Origin: UMGS1370 sp046957575
GTDB taxonomy: Bacteria > Bacillota > Clostridia > Lachnospirales > Lachnospiraceae
NCBI GenBank assembly: GCA_046957575.1
Contig: JBKUOG010000004.1
Location: 62,001 to 126,000 of the forward strand
Direction: 5' to 3'
Length of the DNA: 64,000 nt
In this document: piece after piece, positions 33,490 to 42,733 of the stretch
Layout of the letters: every line of letters starts with the position of its first letter
Numbering within the stretch: position 1 is the stretch's first letter
The notes under the pieces: generated by a model
What the model was told of the DNA's origin: nothing
Database searches by the model: none
What the model saw: only the letters and a program-made list of their open reading frames with translations
Position numbers and translations under genes: made by a program

Positions 33490-34791
33490 CTAAATCAGTC
33501 CCATAAGCGATGGAAGTCCTGTACTGATAAAGGGAACATAGGTAACTAAAATCAGTCCCACTAAAATTGCCAGATAATACCAGAGCATATAGGGCATAGT
33601 CTTTTGAAGAGAAGTATCCCCTACCTTGATGGCCACAAACAGCGTATTGCCAACCGGAGGCGTAATATTTCCAATACACAGATTATATACCAGAATCAGA
33701 CCAAAGTGAACCGGATGCATGCCAAAAGTTTTCACGATTGGGAGAAACAGAGGGGTGAAAATCAGGATCGCCGGAGTCACATCCATAAAGGTCCCTGCAA
33801 TCAGCAAAATCAGATTCATAATCAGGAGAATCAGGAACTTATTGCTTGTCAGTCCCAGCAGCGCTTCTGACACCGCCTGGGGAATCTGAGTAAATGCCAT
33901 TACCCATCCTAAAATATTGGACACTCCGATGAGAAACACAACCATGCCGCTCATCTTCGCACTGTCCACTACAATTTCCCAAAACGACTTTAAAGTGATA
34001 TTTTTATATAAAATTCCAAGAACCAGCGCATACACCACTGCAATCGCAGCTCCCTCAGTCGCTGTGAAAATACCGCCGACAATGCCGCCGATTACCACTA
34101 CAATCAGAGACAGGGCCGGAATTGCCTGATAAGTTGCAGTCCACAGATTTTTCCAGTCATATTTTCCTTTTAATCCTCTGTATCCCATTTTTTTTGCAAG
34201 AAGGATTCCCACCAGAATGCAGCAGATGGTCCACAAAATTCCCGGAACATATCCTGCCATAAACAGAGCAGCAACCGAAGTTCCTCCAGATGCCAGCGAA
34301 TAGGTGATCAGCGCATTGGACGGCGGAATCAAAAGCCCGGAAGGTGCAGATGCGCCATTGGTCGCTGCACAAAGCGCCTTATCGTATCCTTGTTCTTCCT
34401 CGCCGCCTTTTACCATACTGCCGACTGCAGCAGCTGCTGCTGAAGCAGAACCGGAAATAGCTCCAAATAAAGCGTTTGCTCCTGCATTGGTAACTAAAAG
34501 GGCGCCCGGAAGTTTGCCTAAAAGAGCCATAACAAAGTCAACCAGCCGCTTGGCTATACCGCCCTGATTCATCAGATTTCCTGCCAGAATGAAAAAAGGA
34601 ATGGCAGTCAGGCTGAATTTGCTCATGCCCACAAACGTTCTCTGGGCGCCGGTCACTACTGCAACATCCAGCGGAACCACCTGCAGGATTGCAGCCAATG
34701 AAGAAATGCCGATGGCATAGGCAATGGGCACTCCCAACGCCAGAAGCACCAGCAGAACCAGTAAAATAATCATTAAAGACTGAATTGCCAT
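33490..34791 (-). CDS. dctM: TRAP transporter large permease
   Basis: A 433-residue membrane protein of the DctM family with about twelve helices. Seen are FAGNLMNQGGIAKRLVDFV-type start (PFFILAGNLMNQGGIAKRL), NALFGAISGSASAAAAAVGSMV, and the C-terminal LGLILVYN...GNITPPVGNTLFVA. It carries the sodium-driven transport step. It directly follows dctQ without a gap, in operon dctP-dctQ-dctM. Confidence 0.95.
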   Translation of the reverse strand: MAIQSLMIILLVLLVLLALGVPIAYAIGISSLAAILQVVPLDVAVVTGAQRTFVGMSKFSLTAIPFFILAGNLMNQGGIAKRLVDFVMALLGKLPGALLVTNAGANALFGAISGSASAAAAAVGSMVKGGEEEQGYDKALCAATNGASAPSGLLIPPSNALITYSLASGGTSVAALFMAGYVPGILWTICCILVGILLAKKMGYRGLKGKYDWKNLWTATYQAIPALSLIVVVIGGIVGGIFTATEGAAIAVVYALVLGILYKNITLKSFWEIVVDSAKMSGMVVFLIGVSNILGWVMAFTQIPQAVSEALLGLTSNKFLILLIMNLILLIAGTFMDVTPAILIFTPLFLPIVKTFGMHPVHFGLILVYNLCIGNITPPVGNTLFVAIKVGDTSLQKTMPYMLWYYLAILVGLILVTYVPFISTGLPSLMGLI

Positions 34792-35280
34792 TTACTTCAC
34801 CTCTCCTTCTTCTCCTGTCCCTTTTACTATCTCTATCATGTTCATAACTGTATAAATCATATTTAAAATGCCGCACAATGGAAGCACAATATAGAAAATG
34901 CCAATAGGCACTCCTAAAGATGAGGTCATCTGTCCCATTGCCAGAGTTGAAATTTGGATTCCCCCGTAGACCAGGATCACTGCTGAAAAGACAAATGCAA
35001 TAAACTCACACAGACAGTTTAAAGTCTTTTGGGCAGTTTTGCCGCACCGCTCTACGAGAATCGGGATATTCATATGGCCTCTCTCACTGGTCACAATCGC
35101 GGCCCCCATTAAACTGGCCCAGGCAAACAGGTAAGATACCAGTTCTTCCGACCATGTAGACGGAGACTTTAAAATATACCGGGTAAAGACCTGCCAGCAG
35201 GTTAAAACCACCATGGCAAGGAAACTGATGCCTGCCAGCCCGCGGAGAATGGTATTTAATAAGTTCCTCAGTTTTTTCAT
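34792..35280 (-). CDS. dctQ: TRAP transporter small permease
   Basis: A 162-residue, four-helix protein of the DctQ family from the ATG at 35280, with AGGAGG upstream. Family features are QVFTRYILKSPSTWSEELVSYLFAWASLMGAA and the GHMNIPILVERC segment. It pairs with DctM in the membrane. The open frame begins 14 codons earlier, but that part overlaps dctP intergenic sequence and lacks a ribosome site. Confidence 0.93.
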   Translation of the reverse strand: MKKLRNLLNTILRGLAGISFLAMVVLTCWQVFTRYILKSPSTWSEELVSYLFAWASLMGAAIVTSERGHMNIPILVERCGKTAQKTLNCLCEFIAFVFSAVILVYGGIQISTLAMGQMTSSLGVPIGIFYIVLPLCGILNMIYTVMNMIEIVKGTGEEGEVK

Positions 35281-35293
35281 ATGTCCGCACCTC

Positions 35294-36322
35294 CTACTCT
35301 GCCGCTGACGGATACTGGGCATTATACGCCTGAATTTTATCGTAAATCGGCCGGATATCCGGGTGGCTGCTTAAAAACTCTTCATGCATAGGCATGCAGA
35401 TATCCTGAAACGGTTTGGTATCCGGATAAATAAACTCCACTTTCTGTTCGTTTGCCGCCTTTTCTTTTGCTTCTGCCACAGCTTTGACCCATTCTTCCCG
35501 CTCTACCTGATTGACTAAATCAAATCCTTCCTCAAACACTGCCCTCTCTTCCTGCGATAAACTCTCCAGAAAATGATTGTTGGCCACTACAATATCCGGA
35601 ATCATCTGATGCATATCGTAGGAGTAAAATTTACACACATCTCCATGGCCGTTGGAAGTCAGCGCCATCTCATTGTTTTCCGCCCCGTCAATGACCTTGG
35701 ACTGAAGCGCCGTATACACTTCTCCAAATCCCATAGGCGTTGCGGAACCGCCTAAAAGACTCATCATCTGGACATTGGTGGGAGACTGCTGAACCCGGAT
35801 TTTTAATCCTTTTAGATCAGCCGGGGAATGGATGGGAGTGGAAACCGTATAAAAATTTCTGGTCCCTGCATCAATCCAGGTTACTGCCTGAAATCCGGCG
35901 TCTTTTGTAGATTCAAAAATCGGTGATGTAATGCTTTCATCATCCATTGCCGCATGGTAGGCTTCTTCTGATGCAAACAGATAGGGCATATTAAACAGAG
36001 TATAGTTCTCAGAAAACGTCTCCAGAATTGAGTTGCTGGCCACACAGATATCAATGGCTCCCGTCTGAGTGAGCTGAACCATGTCTGTCTGGGAACCCAG
36101 CAGTTCACTTGGGTAAACTTCTATGTCATACTTGTCTCCCAGTCTGCTCTCCACATACTCTTCAAATGCAAGCAGCGCAATATTAGTAGGATGATCCGAT
36201 GCCTGATTATGTCCCACATAGATAATGTCTTTTCCGCCAGAAGCAGAGCCGCACCCGGCAGAAAAGGCTGCTGCTGCGCACACTGCGCTTAAAAGCAGCA
36301 GCTGTTTCTTTGTTGTTCTCAT
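35294..36322 (-). CDS. dctP: TRAP transporter substrate-binding lipoprotein
   Basis: A 342-residue DctP-family protein. The lipoprotein signal is LLLLSAVCAAAAFSAGCGS (lipobox SAGC). The conserved arginine that binds the substrate carboxylate is in LKGLKIRVQQSPTN. It also has VYTALQSKVIDGAENNEMAL, typical of DctP. The ligand is probably an organic acid, sulfonate or sugar acid, but cannot be read from sequence. It is first in the operon and divergent from an AraC regulator. Confidence 0.94.
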   Translation of the reverse strand: MRTTKKQLLLLSAVCAAAAFSAGCGSASGGKDIIYVGHNQASDHPTNIALLAFEEYVESRLGDKYDIEVYPSELLGSQTDMVQLTQTGAIDICVASNSILETFSENYTLFNMPYLFASEEAYHAAMDDESITSPIFESTKDAGFQAVTWIDAGTRNFYTVSTPIHSPADLKGLKIRVQQSPTNVQMMSLLGGSATPMGFGEVYTALQSKVIDGAENNEMALTSNGHGDVCKFYSYDMHQMIPDIVVANNHFLESLSQEERAVFEEGFDLVNQVEREEWVKAVAEAKEKAANEQKVEFIYPDTKPFQDICMPMHEEFLSSHPDIRPIYDKIQAYNAQYPSAAE

Positions 36323-36463
36323 TCTCCAAGTCCTCCTTTTCTCTTAATGCTTTTAAACCCATACAGGGCAATCTTCCTGTATGGATGTTATTATACCGCA
36401 GTCCTTACCAGATCCGAATTGTTAATATTGCGCGGTACATTGCAAAAATTAGCATTCCCTTTC

Positions 36464-36492
36464 TTGTATCCCACAAATTTCTGTGTTATAAT
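36464..36492 (+). promoter_or_regulatory. Sigma-A promoter of the AraC-family gene
   Basis: TTGTAT (36464-36469) and TATAAT (36487-36492) with a 17-base spacer, 40 bases upstream of the ATG. The 210-base divergent region also must hold the dctP promoter; no clear operator was identified. Confidence 0.65.
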
Positions 36493-36532
36493 CGACTATA
36501 TTCACAATAAATCATAGGAGGTTTTATACAAT

Positions 36533-37411
36533 ATGCCAAAAGATCCCTGTGTAGCATCTCCTGTCAACTCCATAATGTCTCACAGCAGCTTTGAATTTCA
36601 CTATTACCGGGATACTGCGCCTGACAGTTTTTCATCCCACTGTCATGATTTTCATGAATTTTATCTGTTTTTAGACGGAGACATTACCATGTATATTGAT
36701 CATATTCCCCATAAGATATTCCCAGGAGATATGGTTTTTATACCGGCAGGACTTTTCCACCATATCTGCGGACACGATTTTTCGGATTGCCTTAGGCGCT
36801 TTGTATGCCGGATTTCCACTGACTATTTTTACCAGATCTCTGCAGAAACTCCTTCCTGTACCTATGGTTTAGAACAGGCCCAGCTTTGCAGGCAGTATTA
36901 CTACCGCTGCGGCACTTCTTTATCCAATACATTCCAGCGTCAGCTTAAAAATTTAGTGGAGGAATCTGCTTCTGAGCGGTTTGGCAAATCAACCAAGCTT
37001 TCTCTGGGCGTCAATGATTTTCTGCTGGAGCTGAGCCGGTGCGCCCTTGAAAAGACAAGCACGATTCCCTTAGACAGCCGTCAGACTCTTTTTGAATCTC
37101 TTTTAAAAATCATTGATGAAAATTTAGACAAAGAACTTTCCCTGGACTATCTTGCCTCCCAGGTATATGTAAGCAAATACCACATAGCCCGCATCTTCAA
37201 GCAGCACATTGGACTTTCCATTCATCAGTATATCATTAAGCGCAGGCTGGCCTTATGTCTGGATGACTATTTGTGCGGAGAGCCTATTTCCCATGTCTGC
37301 TCCCACTATGGATTTAAAGATTATTCCTGCTTTTACAGGGCTTTCAAAAAAGAATACGGCCTGTCCCCCAAAGACTATAAAGCCCGCTCTGAGGGAATAG
37401 CCGCAATGTAG
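36533..37411 (+). CDS. AraC-family transcriptional regulator
   Basis: A 292-residue regulator with an N-terminal cupin sensing domain (about residues 18-110; HCHDFHEFYLFLDGDITMYIDH; FPGDMVFIPAGLFHHI) and two C-terminal helix-turn-helix motifs (LDYLASQVYVSKYHIARIFKQHIGLSIHQYI; ISHVCSHYGFKDYSCFYRAFKKEYGLSPKDYK). The ATG follows AGGAGG. Divergent orientation to dctPQM suggests that it controls that transporter. Confidence 0.94.
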   Translation: MPKDPCVASPVNSIMSHSSFEFHYYRDTAPDSFSSHCHDFHEFYLFLDGDITMYIDHIPHKIFPGDMVFIPAGLFHHICGHDFSDCLRRFVCRISTDYFYQISAETPSCTYGLEQAQLCRQYYYRCGTSLSNTFQRQLKNLVEESASERFGKSTKLSLGVNDFLLELSRCALEKTSTIPLDSRQTLFESLLKIIDENLDKELSLDYLASQVYVSKYHIARIFKQHIGLSIHQYIIKRRLALCLDDYLCGEPISHVCSHYGFKDYSCFYRAFKKEYGLSPKDYKARSEGIAAM

Positions 37412-37414
37412 TTT

Positions 37415-38695
37415 TTATCTTGTTTTTTCCATTAATTCTCTGGCACTTGCAATGTAGTAATGGCGTCCGTTTGCACTAATGCTTACTTCCCCCAGGGCTA
37501 ACATTCCTTTCGCTTTCACCTGTTTGGCTTCCTTTACCAGTTCCCTGGCCTGAATCAAAAGATCTGCCAGTTGGAGAGCCATCTGCCACTCTCCCTCTTC
37601 CAGCTTTGATTTGGCTTCACACAGTACCTTTTCTGCTCCGGCCAGCTTTACAATCTCTGCTGAAAAAACTGCATCTGAAAGGCGGCCCAGATTGGAGGCA
37701 TTTCCGTCAAACCACCCGAAATATCCATGATAAACCGAACGGATCGACCACTCTATGGTTCCATAAAATTCTCCCAGGTAGGGAAGATCTCTATATTTTT
37801 CCGGAAGCTTTACAGTCTCTATGGTTTCACTCTCTGTCATCCCCTGATTCATACAGTCCAGAGTCTGCAAAAGAATGGACTCAATGGCGCCTGAAAAGTT
37901 AGACAGCACTTCCGAAATCTTTTCCCGTCCAAGAACTGGCATTGTATGGCCCGGCAAAAGGGCTTTTGCCGGATATGTCATCATATTTCTCAGGCTGTCA
38001 ACCCAGGAGGCAATGTCCCGGTACTGGCTGCCGCGGATGGCGTAGAGATTGGGCCAGCAGCCGTAGTAATTATCCCCGCAGCAAAGTACTTCATCATCCG
38101 GCAGCCAGATAAACATCTGATCATCCGTTTCTCCTACTGCGGCAATCAGCTCCAGTTTTACCCCATCAATTACCCGCTCTGCTTTTTCTTCCGTTTGATA
38201 CAGGGTAGTGGGGGCGAGAAAGTCATATTTTCCGTCTCCGACTGCGTGTCCTTCCCGGATGCCGATCCCCTGAGTGATGCACTCTTCTTCTGTCAATTGG
38301 TATCCAAACTGACGCACTGTCCGTTTTGTAAGCACATCATTAATCTTTTCTGTATATTTTAAAACCGGGCGTCTCGGCGCAAAGGCAATGATTTCCTCTG
38401 CCACATCCCGAAATGCGCCGGATCCCCCTCTGTGATCCGGATGACCATGGGTATAAATAATGGTCTTTACTGGCTTATGATACGTCTCATCCAGCTCATT
38501 TCTAAGTCTTTTTGCCCGCTCATCTGAGTCCAGGGCATCCACCAGTATCAGGGAGTTCTCTCCCTCGATTACAATACTGTTGCTGTGACCAAATCCTACG
38601 TAGATCACGATTCTTTCATTGATCCGGATGGCCTGCCTGGTATAAGACGCCTGCGCATGGCTGCGAAGAAGTTTGCCTGCGTGTTCCTGAAACAT
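37415..38695 (-). CDS. Alkylsulfatase-type metallo-beta-lactamase-fold hydrolase
   Basis: A 426-residue protein from the ATG at 38695, with AGGAGG upstream. The metal motif is IIYTHGHPDHRGG (THxHxDH), with further ligands in DEVLCCGDNYYG and LLPGHTMPV. The C-terminal half contains the alkylsulfatase dimerisation region, including SVYHGYFGWFDGNASNLGRL. Family members (SdsA1/BDS1) hydrolyse linear alkyl sulfates. This one lacks a signal peptide and the SCP2-like C-terminal domain, so it is shorter than SdsA1. It converges on the AraC gene three bases away. Confidence 0.88.
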   Translation of the reverse strand: MFQEHAGKLLRSHAQASYTRQAIRINERIVIYVGFGHSNSIVIEGENSLILVDALDSDERAKRLRNELDETYHKPVKTIIYTHGHPDHRGGSGAFRDVAEEIIAFAPRRPVLKYTEKINDVLTKRTVRQFGYQLTEEECITQGIGIREGHAVGDGKYDFLAPTTLYQTEEKAERVIDGVKLELIAAVGETDDQMFIWLPDDEVLCCGDNYYGCWPNLYAIRGSQYRDIASWVDSLRNMMTYPAKALLPGHTMPVLGREKISEVLSNFSGAIESILLQTLDCMNQGMTESETIETVKLPEKYRDLPYLGEFYGTIEWSIRSVYHGYFGWFDGNASNLGRLSDAVFSAEIVKLAGAEKVLCEAKSKLEEGEWQMALQLADLLIQARELVKEAKQVKAKGMLALGEVSISANGRHYYIASARELMEKTR

Positions 38696-38809
38696 AGTAT
38701 TCCTCCTTGTCCCTGGCACTGATTCTCTGCCTGTTTTTGTCTGCAAGTTATTGTAGCTTACTTTCCTTTATTTGAAAAGAAGGCACAAAAAAGTAACTGC
38801 TTTTTGAGG

Positions 38810-40702
38810 CTATAGCCTTTTTACAAACAGTGCCCGAATCGCGTTTAAGACTGCTAATACCATAACGCCTACATCAGCAAAAATAGCCAGCCACATATTG
38901 GCGATCCCCAAAGCGCCTAACACCAGGCATACTGCCTTGATTCCCAAAGCAAAAATAATATTCTGGTATACAATTCCCAGACATTTTCTGGAAATCTTAA
39001 TGGCCTTTGCGATCTTTAGCGGGTCATCATCCATTAACACAATATCGGCTGCTTCGATGGCAGCATCCGACCCCAAAGCCCCCATGGCAATTCCGATATC
39101 GGCTCTGGACAGGGCAGGCGCATCGTTAATGCCGTCTCCCACAAAGACCAGTTTTTCTTTATTCCTCTTTGACGTCTGCTTTTCTTTGAGCAATTCTTCA
39201 ACCCGCTCTACTTTATCAGCCGGCATAAGCTGACTGTAAACCCTGTCAATGCCCAAATCCCCGGCCACCTGCTCGGCTACCCGTTTTGAGTCTCCGGTCA
39301 GCATGACTGTTTCTTTCACTCCTGCTGCCTTTAATGCCTCAATGACCTGTTTTGCATTGGGCTTGATAATGTCAGAAATCACAATATGTCCTGCATATTT
39401 TCCGTCAATGGCCATATGAACAATGGTTCCCACACAATGACAGTTGATATAGGGAACATTCAGCCTGTCCATCAGCTTATCATTGCCTGCTGCTACCTGG
39501 TGGCCGTCTACGACTGCCATAACGCCGCTTCCGCTGATCTCTTCAATATCTCTTACGCGGGAGCAATCCAGTTCCTGACCATATTCCCGCTGTATACTTT
39601 TGCTGATTGGATGGGAAGAAGCGCTCTCGGCCAGAGCTGCAAATTCCAGAATCTTCTGGTTTTCCAGCTCATTGTGATGAATGCCATTTACCACAAAAAC
39701 CCCCTGGGTCAGGGTTCCTGTCTTGTCAAATACAACCGTCTTAGTTTTTGACAAAGTCTCCAGATAGTTGGAACCTTTTACTAAAATTCCCTCTCTGCTG
39801 GCTCCTCCAATCCCTGCAAAAAAACTGAGCGGAATACTGATTACCAATGCGCATGGGCAACTGATCACCAAAAATGTCAGCGCCCGGTACAGCCATTTGC
39901 TCCACTGGGGATCAGCGCCCAAAAGGAGTTGTGCCAATGGAGGAAGCAGGGTAAGCGCAAGGGCGAGGGAGCAGACTGCAGGAGTATAATACCTGGCAAA
40001 TTTTGAGATAAATGCCTCTGATTTGGACTTTCTGGAACTGGAATTTTCTACTAATTCCAGGATCTTGGATACTGTAGATTCTTCAAATTCCCTGGTCGTC
40101 TGAATCTTTAACACTCTGGTCATATTCACGCAGCCGCTGATCACTTCATCGCCGGTCTTTACCTCTTTGGGGAGACTTTCTCCAGTCAGAGCGCTGGTAT
40201 TTAAACTGGAATTTCCCTCTGTAATAACCCCGTCAATGGGCACTCTTTCTCCCGGATGGACCACGATTACAGTCCCCACTGCCACATCATCCGGATCCAC
40301 TTTTTTCAGCTTCTTATCCTCTTCGATATTGGCGTAATCCGGACGAATATCCATAAGGGCGCTGATATTTTTCCTGCTTTTTCCCACTGCATAACTCTGG
40401 AATAATTCTCCAATCTGATATAACAGCATAACAGAAATGGCTTCTGCGTAATCCCCTGTGTCTAAAAGTCCAATTGCCATAGCACCGATAGTCGCCACTG
40501 CCATTAAAAAGTTTTCATCAAATACCTGGCGATTTAAAATACCCCGGAACGCTTTTCTCAAAATGTCATATCCGATGATTCCATAGGGAATCAGGTACAG
40601 CAGAAACTTTCCATAGCCTTCTGCCGGGACAAACTCCAACCCTGCCATCAAAACCGCTGTCACAAGAATCCGAACCAGCATCTTTTTCTGCTTTTTCGTC
40701 AT
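38810..40702 (-). CDS. Heavy-metal P1B-type ATPase, Zn/Cd class
   Basis: A 630-residue metal-exporting ATPase. Ion-binding CPC in VISCPCALVISIP, phosphorylation site VVFDKTGTLTQG, HP motif SASSHPISKSI, ATP hinge VGDGINDAPALSRADIGIAMG and a C-terminal IFADVGVMVLAVLNAIRAL with the Asp of the Zn/Cd/Pb class. There is no N-terminal heavy-metal domain, so it is shorter than ZntA or CadA. It probably exports Zn, Cd or Pb, or Co. An ArsR-type operator lies upstream. Confidence 0.93.
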   Translation of the reverse strand: MTKKQKKMLVRILVTAVLMAGLEFVPAEGYGKFLLYLIPYGIIGYDILRKAFRGILNRQVFDENFLMAVATIGAMAIGLLDTGDYAEAISVMLLYQIGELFQSYAVGKSRKNISALMDIRPDYANIEEDKKLKKVDPDDVAVGTVIVVHPGERVPIDGVITEGNSSLNTSALTGESLPKEVKTGDEVISGCVNMTRVLKIQTTREFEESTVSKILELVENSSSRKSKSEAFISKFARYYTPAVCSLALALTLLPPLAQLLLGADPQWSKWLYRALTFLVISCPCALVISIPLSFFAGIGGASREGILVKGSNYLETLSKTKTVVFDKTGTLTQGVFVVNGIHHNELENQKILEFAALAESASSHPISKSIQREYGQELDCSRVRDIEEISGSGVMAVVDGHQVAAGNDKLMDRLNVPYINCHCVGTIVHMAIDGKYAGHIVISDIIKPNAKQVIEALKAAGVKETVMLTGDSKRVAEQVAGDLGIDRVYSQLMPADKVERVEELLKEKQTSKRNKEKLVFVGDGINDAPALSRADIGIAMGALGSDAAIEAADIVLMDDDPLKIAKAIKISRKCLGIVYQNIIFALGIKAVCLVLGALGIANMWLAIFADVGVMVLAVLNAIRALFVKRL

Positions 40703-40721
40703 ATTGTCCTCCTTATTTTAT

Positions 40722-40743
40722 CATATGAGCACTTATTCATATG
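40722..40743 (-). promoter_or_regulatory. ArsR/SmtB-type operator upstream of the metal ATPase
   Basis: CATATGA and TCATATG form an inverted repeat with an 8-base spacer, 19 bases upstream of the ATPase start. This matches the imperfect ATATGAA-type boxes bound by SmtB/ArsR metal sensors. No such sensor gene is adjacent. Confidence 0.6.
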
Positions 40744-40873
40744 TGTCTTATCGCCATTATTATACTGCCACACAAAAAAAAGTCAAGCAAAACTTCCCGT
40801 TTTCCTTGCTTTCCAGCCCTGCTCATATTATATTATAAACGTGACTTTTCCCATCGGATGAACTTTTGATGTT

Positions 40874-40901
40874 TCTTGTCAGACTTTGTCTGGCAAGAAG
40901 A
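40874..40901. promoter_or_regulatory. Hairpin upstream of the HxlR-family gene
   Basis: TTCTTGTCAGAC and GTCTGGCAAGAA form a 12-base stem with one mismatch and a three-base loop, about 50 bases before the ATG. The sequence resembles the first inner hairpin of the MITE family (CTTCTTGCC...GGACAAGAAG), so it could be a degenerate relic of it or a leader terminator. Confidence 0.5.
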
Positions 40902-40947
40902 TACACCGTCCTTACTAACCATCCCTAACTTACACAGGAGGTTTTTT

Positions 40948-41298
40948 ATGCTGACAAAAGACGAACTGCCCCCCTGTCCAGTAGCCACTACTGTACAGTT
41001 AATCGGCAATAAATGGAGACTTTTGATTCTCCGAAACCTGATGGAACGCCCCTACCGTTTTAACGAATTACTAAGAAGTCTTCCAGGATTAAGCCAGAAA
41101 GTCCTGACAGATAACCTTCGTTTTATGGAATACAGCGGCCTGATTGTCCGCACCGTCTATTCGGAAGTCCCGCCCAGAGTTGAATATTCTCTCAGCGAAC
41201 TGGGCGAGACCATGCGGCCGATTATTGCCGCATTAGGAGAATGGGGTTCCAATTATCAGCGTCTGGTAAGAGAGACTTCTCTCCCTACTTCCCCATGA
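40948..41298 (+). CDS. HxlR-family transcriptional regulator
   Basis: A 116-residue winged-helix protein from the ATG at 40948 with CAGGAGG upstream; an in-frame TTG at 40876 lies in a hairpin and is not used. The HxlR signature PVATTVQLIGNKWRLLILRNLMERPYRFNELLRSLPGLSQKVLT is clear. Members respond to electrophiles or redox stress, often through an N-terminal Cys, here in DELPPCPVATT. The target is unknown; the divergent metal ATPase is a candidate. Confidence 0.92.
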   Translation: MLTKDELPPCPVATTVQLIGNKWRLLILRNLMERPYRFNELLRSLPGLSQKVLTDNLRFMEYSGLIVRTVYSEVPPRVEYSLSELGETMRPIIAALGEWGSNYQRLVRETSLPTSP

Positions 41299-42118
41299 CT
41301 TCCGATGCCATTTCTACCATCTCTTCTTCTGACAGAGCGGATTCAAAAGACATTAACAGATAGCTGATGCCGTCCGCCTGCCACTGGACGCTGGAGTAAC
41401 TGGTTTTTTCTACGGTATCGGTTCCATAGGAGACCTGCAGAGTACCTGCCTCGCTTGCCGCCTTTTCTTCCTCTGTCAGTTCATAGGAAGGCGGTACAAA
41501 CAGGCAGTCCTGTTTGGTATAGTAATAGGAGACACTCTCTTTTTCATGGAGTGTTCCTGTCATCTCTTCACCTGCCCTGCTTGCATATTCATTTAATGTC
41601 ACATCCGGCATTCCGTCTTTTTTATACGTAAGAGAAATTTCTGTCGGAAGCTTTGTCTCATTGTTTCCTTCATCCATTCCAGCTACATGAACCGGATATC
41701 CCTTTTCAAAAACATACCCATTGGCAAATTGCTCCGGAGCCTGAATTGCAAATGGAATCTGATAGTTCTCTCCAACCTGTTCCAATTCTTCATAAGAAGA
41801 AAATTCCTCCAATGCTGTGCTGCTTGATATAAATCCTTTAAAATGTCCGGCTGCCATAACCACTGCGCTTCCCAAAATGCACATCGTTCCTGCCACCACT
41901 GCTATTTTTTTAAATTTCCATCCCAAATGTTTCATTTTCGTTTCCTCCTTGATCTGTTCTATGACCCGGTTCCTTAAAGCCTGTTCCCGTCCTAAATCTT
42001 CCCTGTTTCCGTATTCAAAAGGTCTTGTCTGTGCGCTTAAGGCCTCCCGTATCCGGCTGTCCATGTCCTGATCCCACTGATTCCTTTCTGTTTTCTCATC
42101 CAGCCATTTGCCATTCAC
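41285..42118 (-). CDS. Membrane-anchored anti-sigma factor, putative
   Basis: A 277-residue protein with a cytoplasmic N-terminal part (residues 1-70), one membrane helix (IAVVAGTMCILGSAVVMAAG, about 71-90) and an extracellular domain that resembles DUF4367-type lipoprotein domains (ISLTYKKDGMPDVTLNEYAS). The start overlaps the sigma factor stop as ATGA, which is the usual sigma/anti-sigma pairing. It should hold the sigma factor inactive until a surface signal arrives. Its 3' end overlaps the convergent HxlR gene by 14 bases. Confidence 0.8.
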   Translation of the reverse strand: MNGKWLDEKTERNQWDQDMDSRIREALSAQTRPFEYGNREDLGREQALRNRVIEQIKEETKMKHLGWKFKKIAVVAGTMCILGSAVVMAAGHFKGFISSSTALEEFSSYEELEQVGENYQIPFAIQAPEQFANGYVFEKGYPVHVAGMDEGNNETKLPTEISLTYKKDGMPDVTLNEYASRAGEEMTGTLHEKESVSYYYTKQDCLFVPPSYELTEEEKAASEAGTLQVSYGTDTVEKTSYSSVQWQADGISYLLMSFESALSEEEMVEMASEVMGK

Positions 42119-42681
42119 AGCAGCACCCTCCCTTCTAATCCTGAACTGTAAAGTTCTTCCTTTAATCGTTTTCTTGCTCCGTAAAGCCTGGATTTTACCG
42201 TCCCCTCCAGACAGCCGGATAATTTTGCAATCTCCTTGATGCTCATGTCTTCAAAATAATACAAAATTACCATGGTTCTCTGTTTTACCGGCAGCCTTAA
42301 AACCGCCTGATACAGTTCTTCGGATTCTTCTTTGCGCTCCACTATTTTCAGAACAGAATCTGCAAAATCCCTGGCATTTGGATTCCACTCTTCCATGGTA
42401 TCTCCTGTCGGATGCTCCCGGTTCTTTTTCTTTAAATAGCGCCAGGCAATCCTGGTCATCATCCGGATCAGCCAGGTTTTAAAATACTCCGGCTCCCGTA
42501 TCGTGTTTCTCTTTAAATAGACCTGAACAAACGTTTCCTGGACAATGTCCTCGCTGTCTGCATAATTTCCGGAAATCAGGTATGCCAGTTTCAGCAGATC
42601 CCTCTGGTTTCTTCGCATCAGTTCTTCCAGGGCTTCTAAATCTTCTTTCTGCATGCGCAAAACCAGTTCGATGTCTTCCAT
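42115..42681 (-). CDS. ECF-type sigma-70 factor
   Basis: A 188-residue sigma factor from the ATG at 42681, with AGGAGG 8 bases upstream; a second ATG two codons earlier and a much longer frame are less likely. Region 2 is seen in AYLISGNYADSEDIVQETFVQVYLKRNTIREPEYFKTWLIRMMTRIAWRYLKKK, split over about residues 30-85. Region 4 is LPVKQRTMVILYYFEDMSIKEIAKLSGCLEGTVKSRLYGARKRLKEEL. It is coupled to the anti-sigma gene. The regulon is unknown. Confidence 0.92.
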   Translation of the reverse strand: MEDIELVLRMQKEDLEALEELMRRNQRDLLKLAYLISGNYADSEDIVQETFVQVYLKRNTIREPEYFKTWLIRMMTRIAWRYLKKKNREHPTGDTMEEWNPNARDFADSVLKIVERKEESEELYQAVLRLPVKQRTMVILYYFEDMSIKEIAKLSGCLEGTVKSRLYGARKRLKEELYSSGLEGRVLL

Positions 42682-42733
42682 CCCCATTTCCTCCTTCCTG
42701 TTTGGTGCACCTATCCTATAGAGACATGGTTTC

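Noticed and set aside
36323..36532. Possible transporter operator in the dctP-araC gap
   Set aside because: The region is AT-rich and holds the araC promoter, but no convincing inverted or direct repeat could be assigned as an AraC site.
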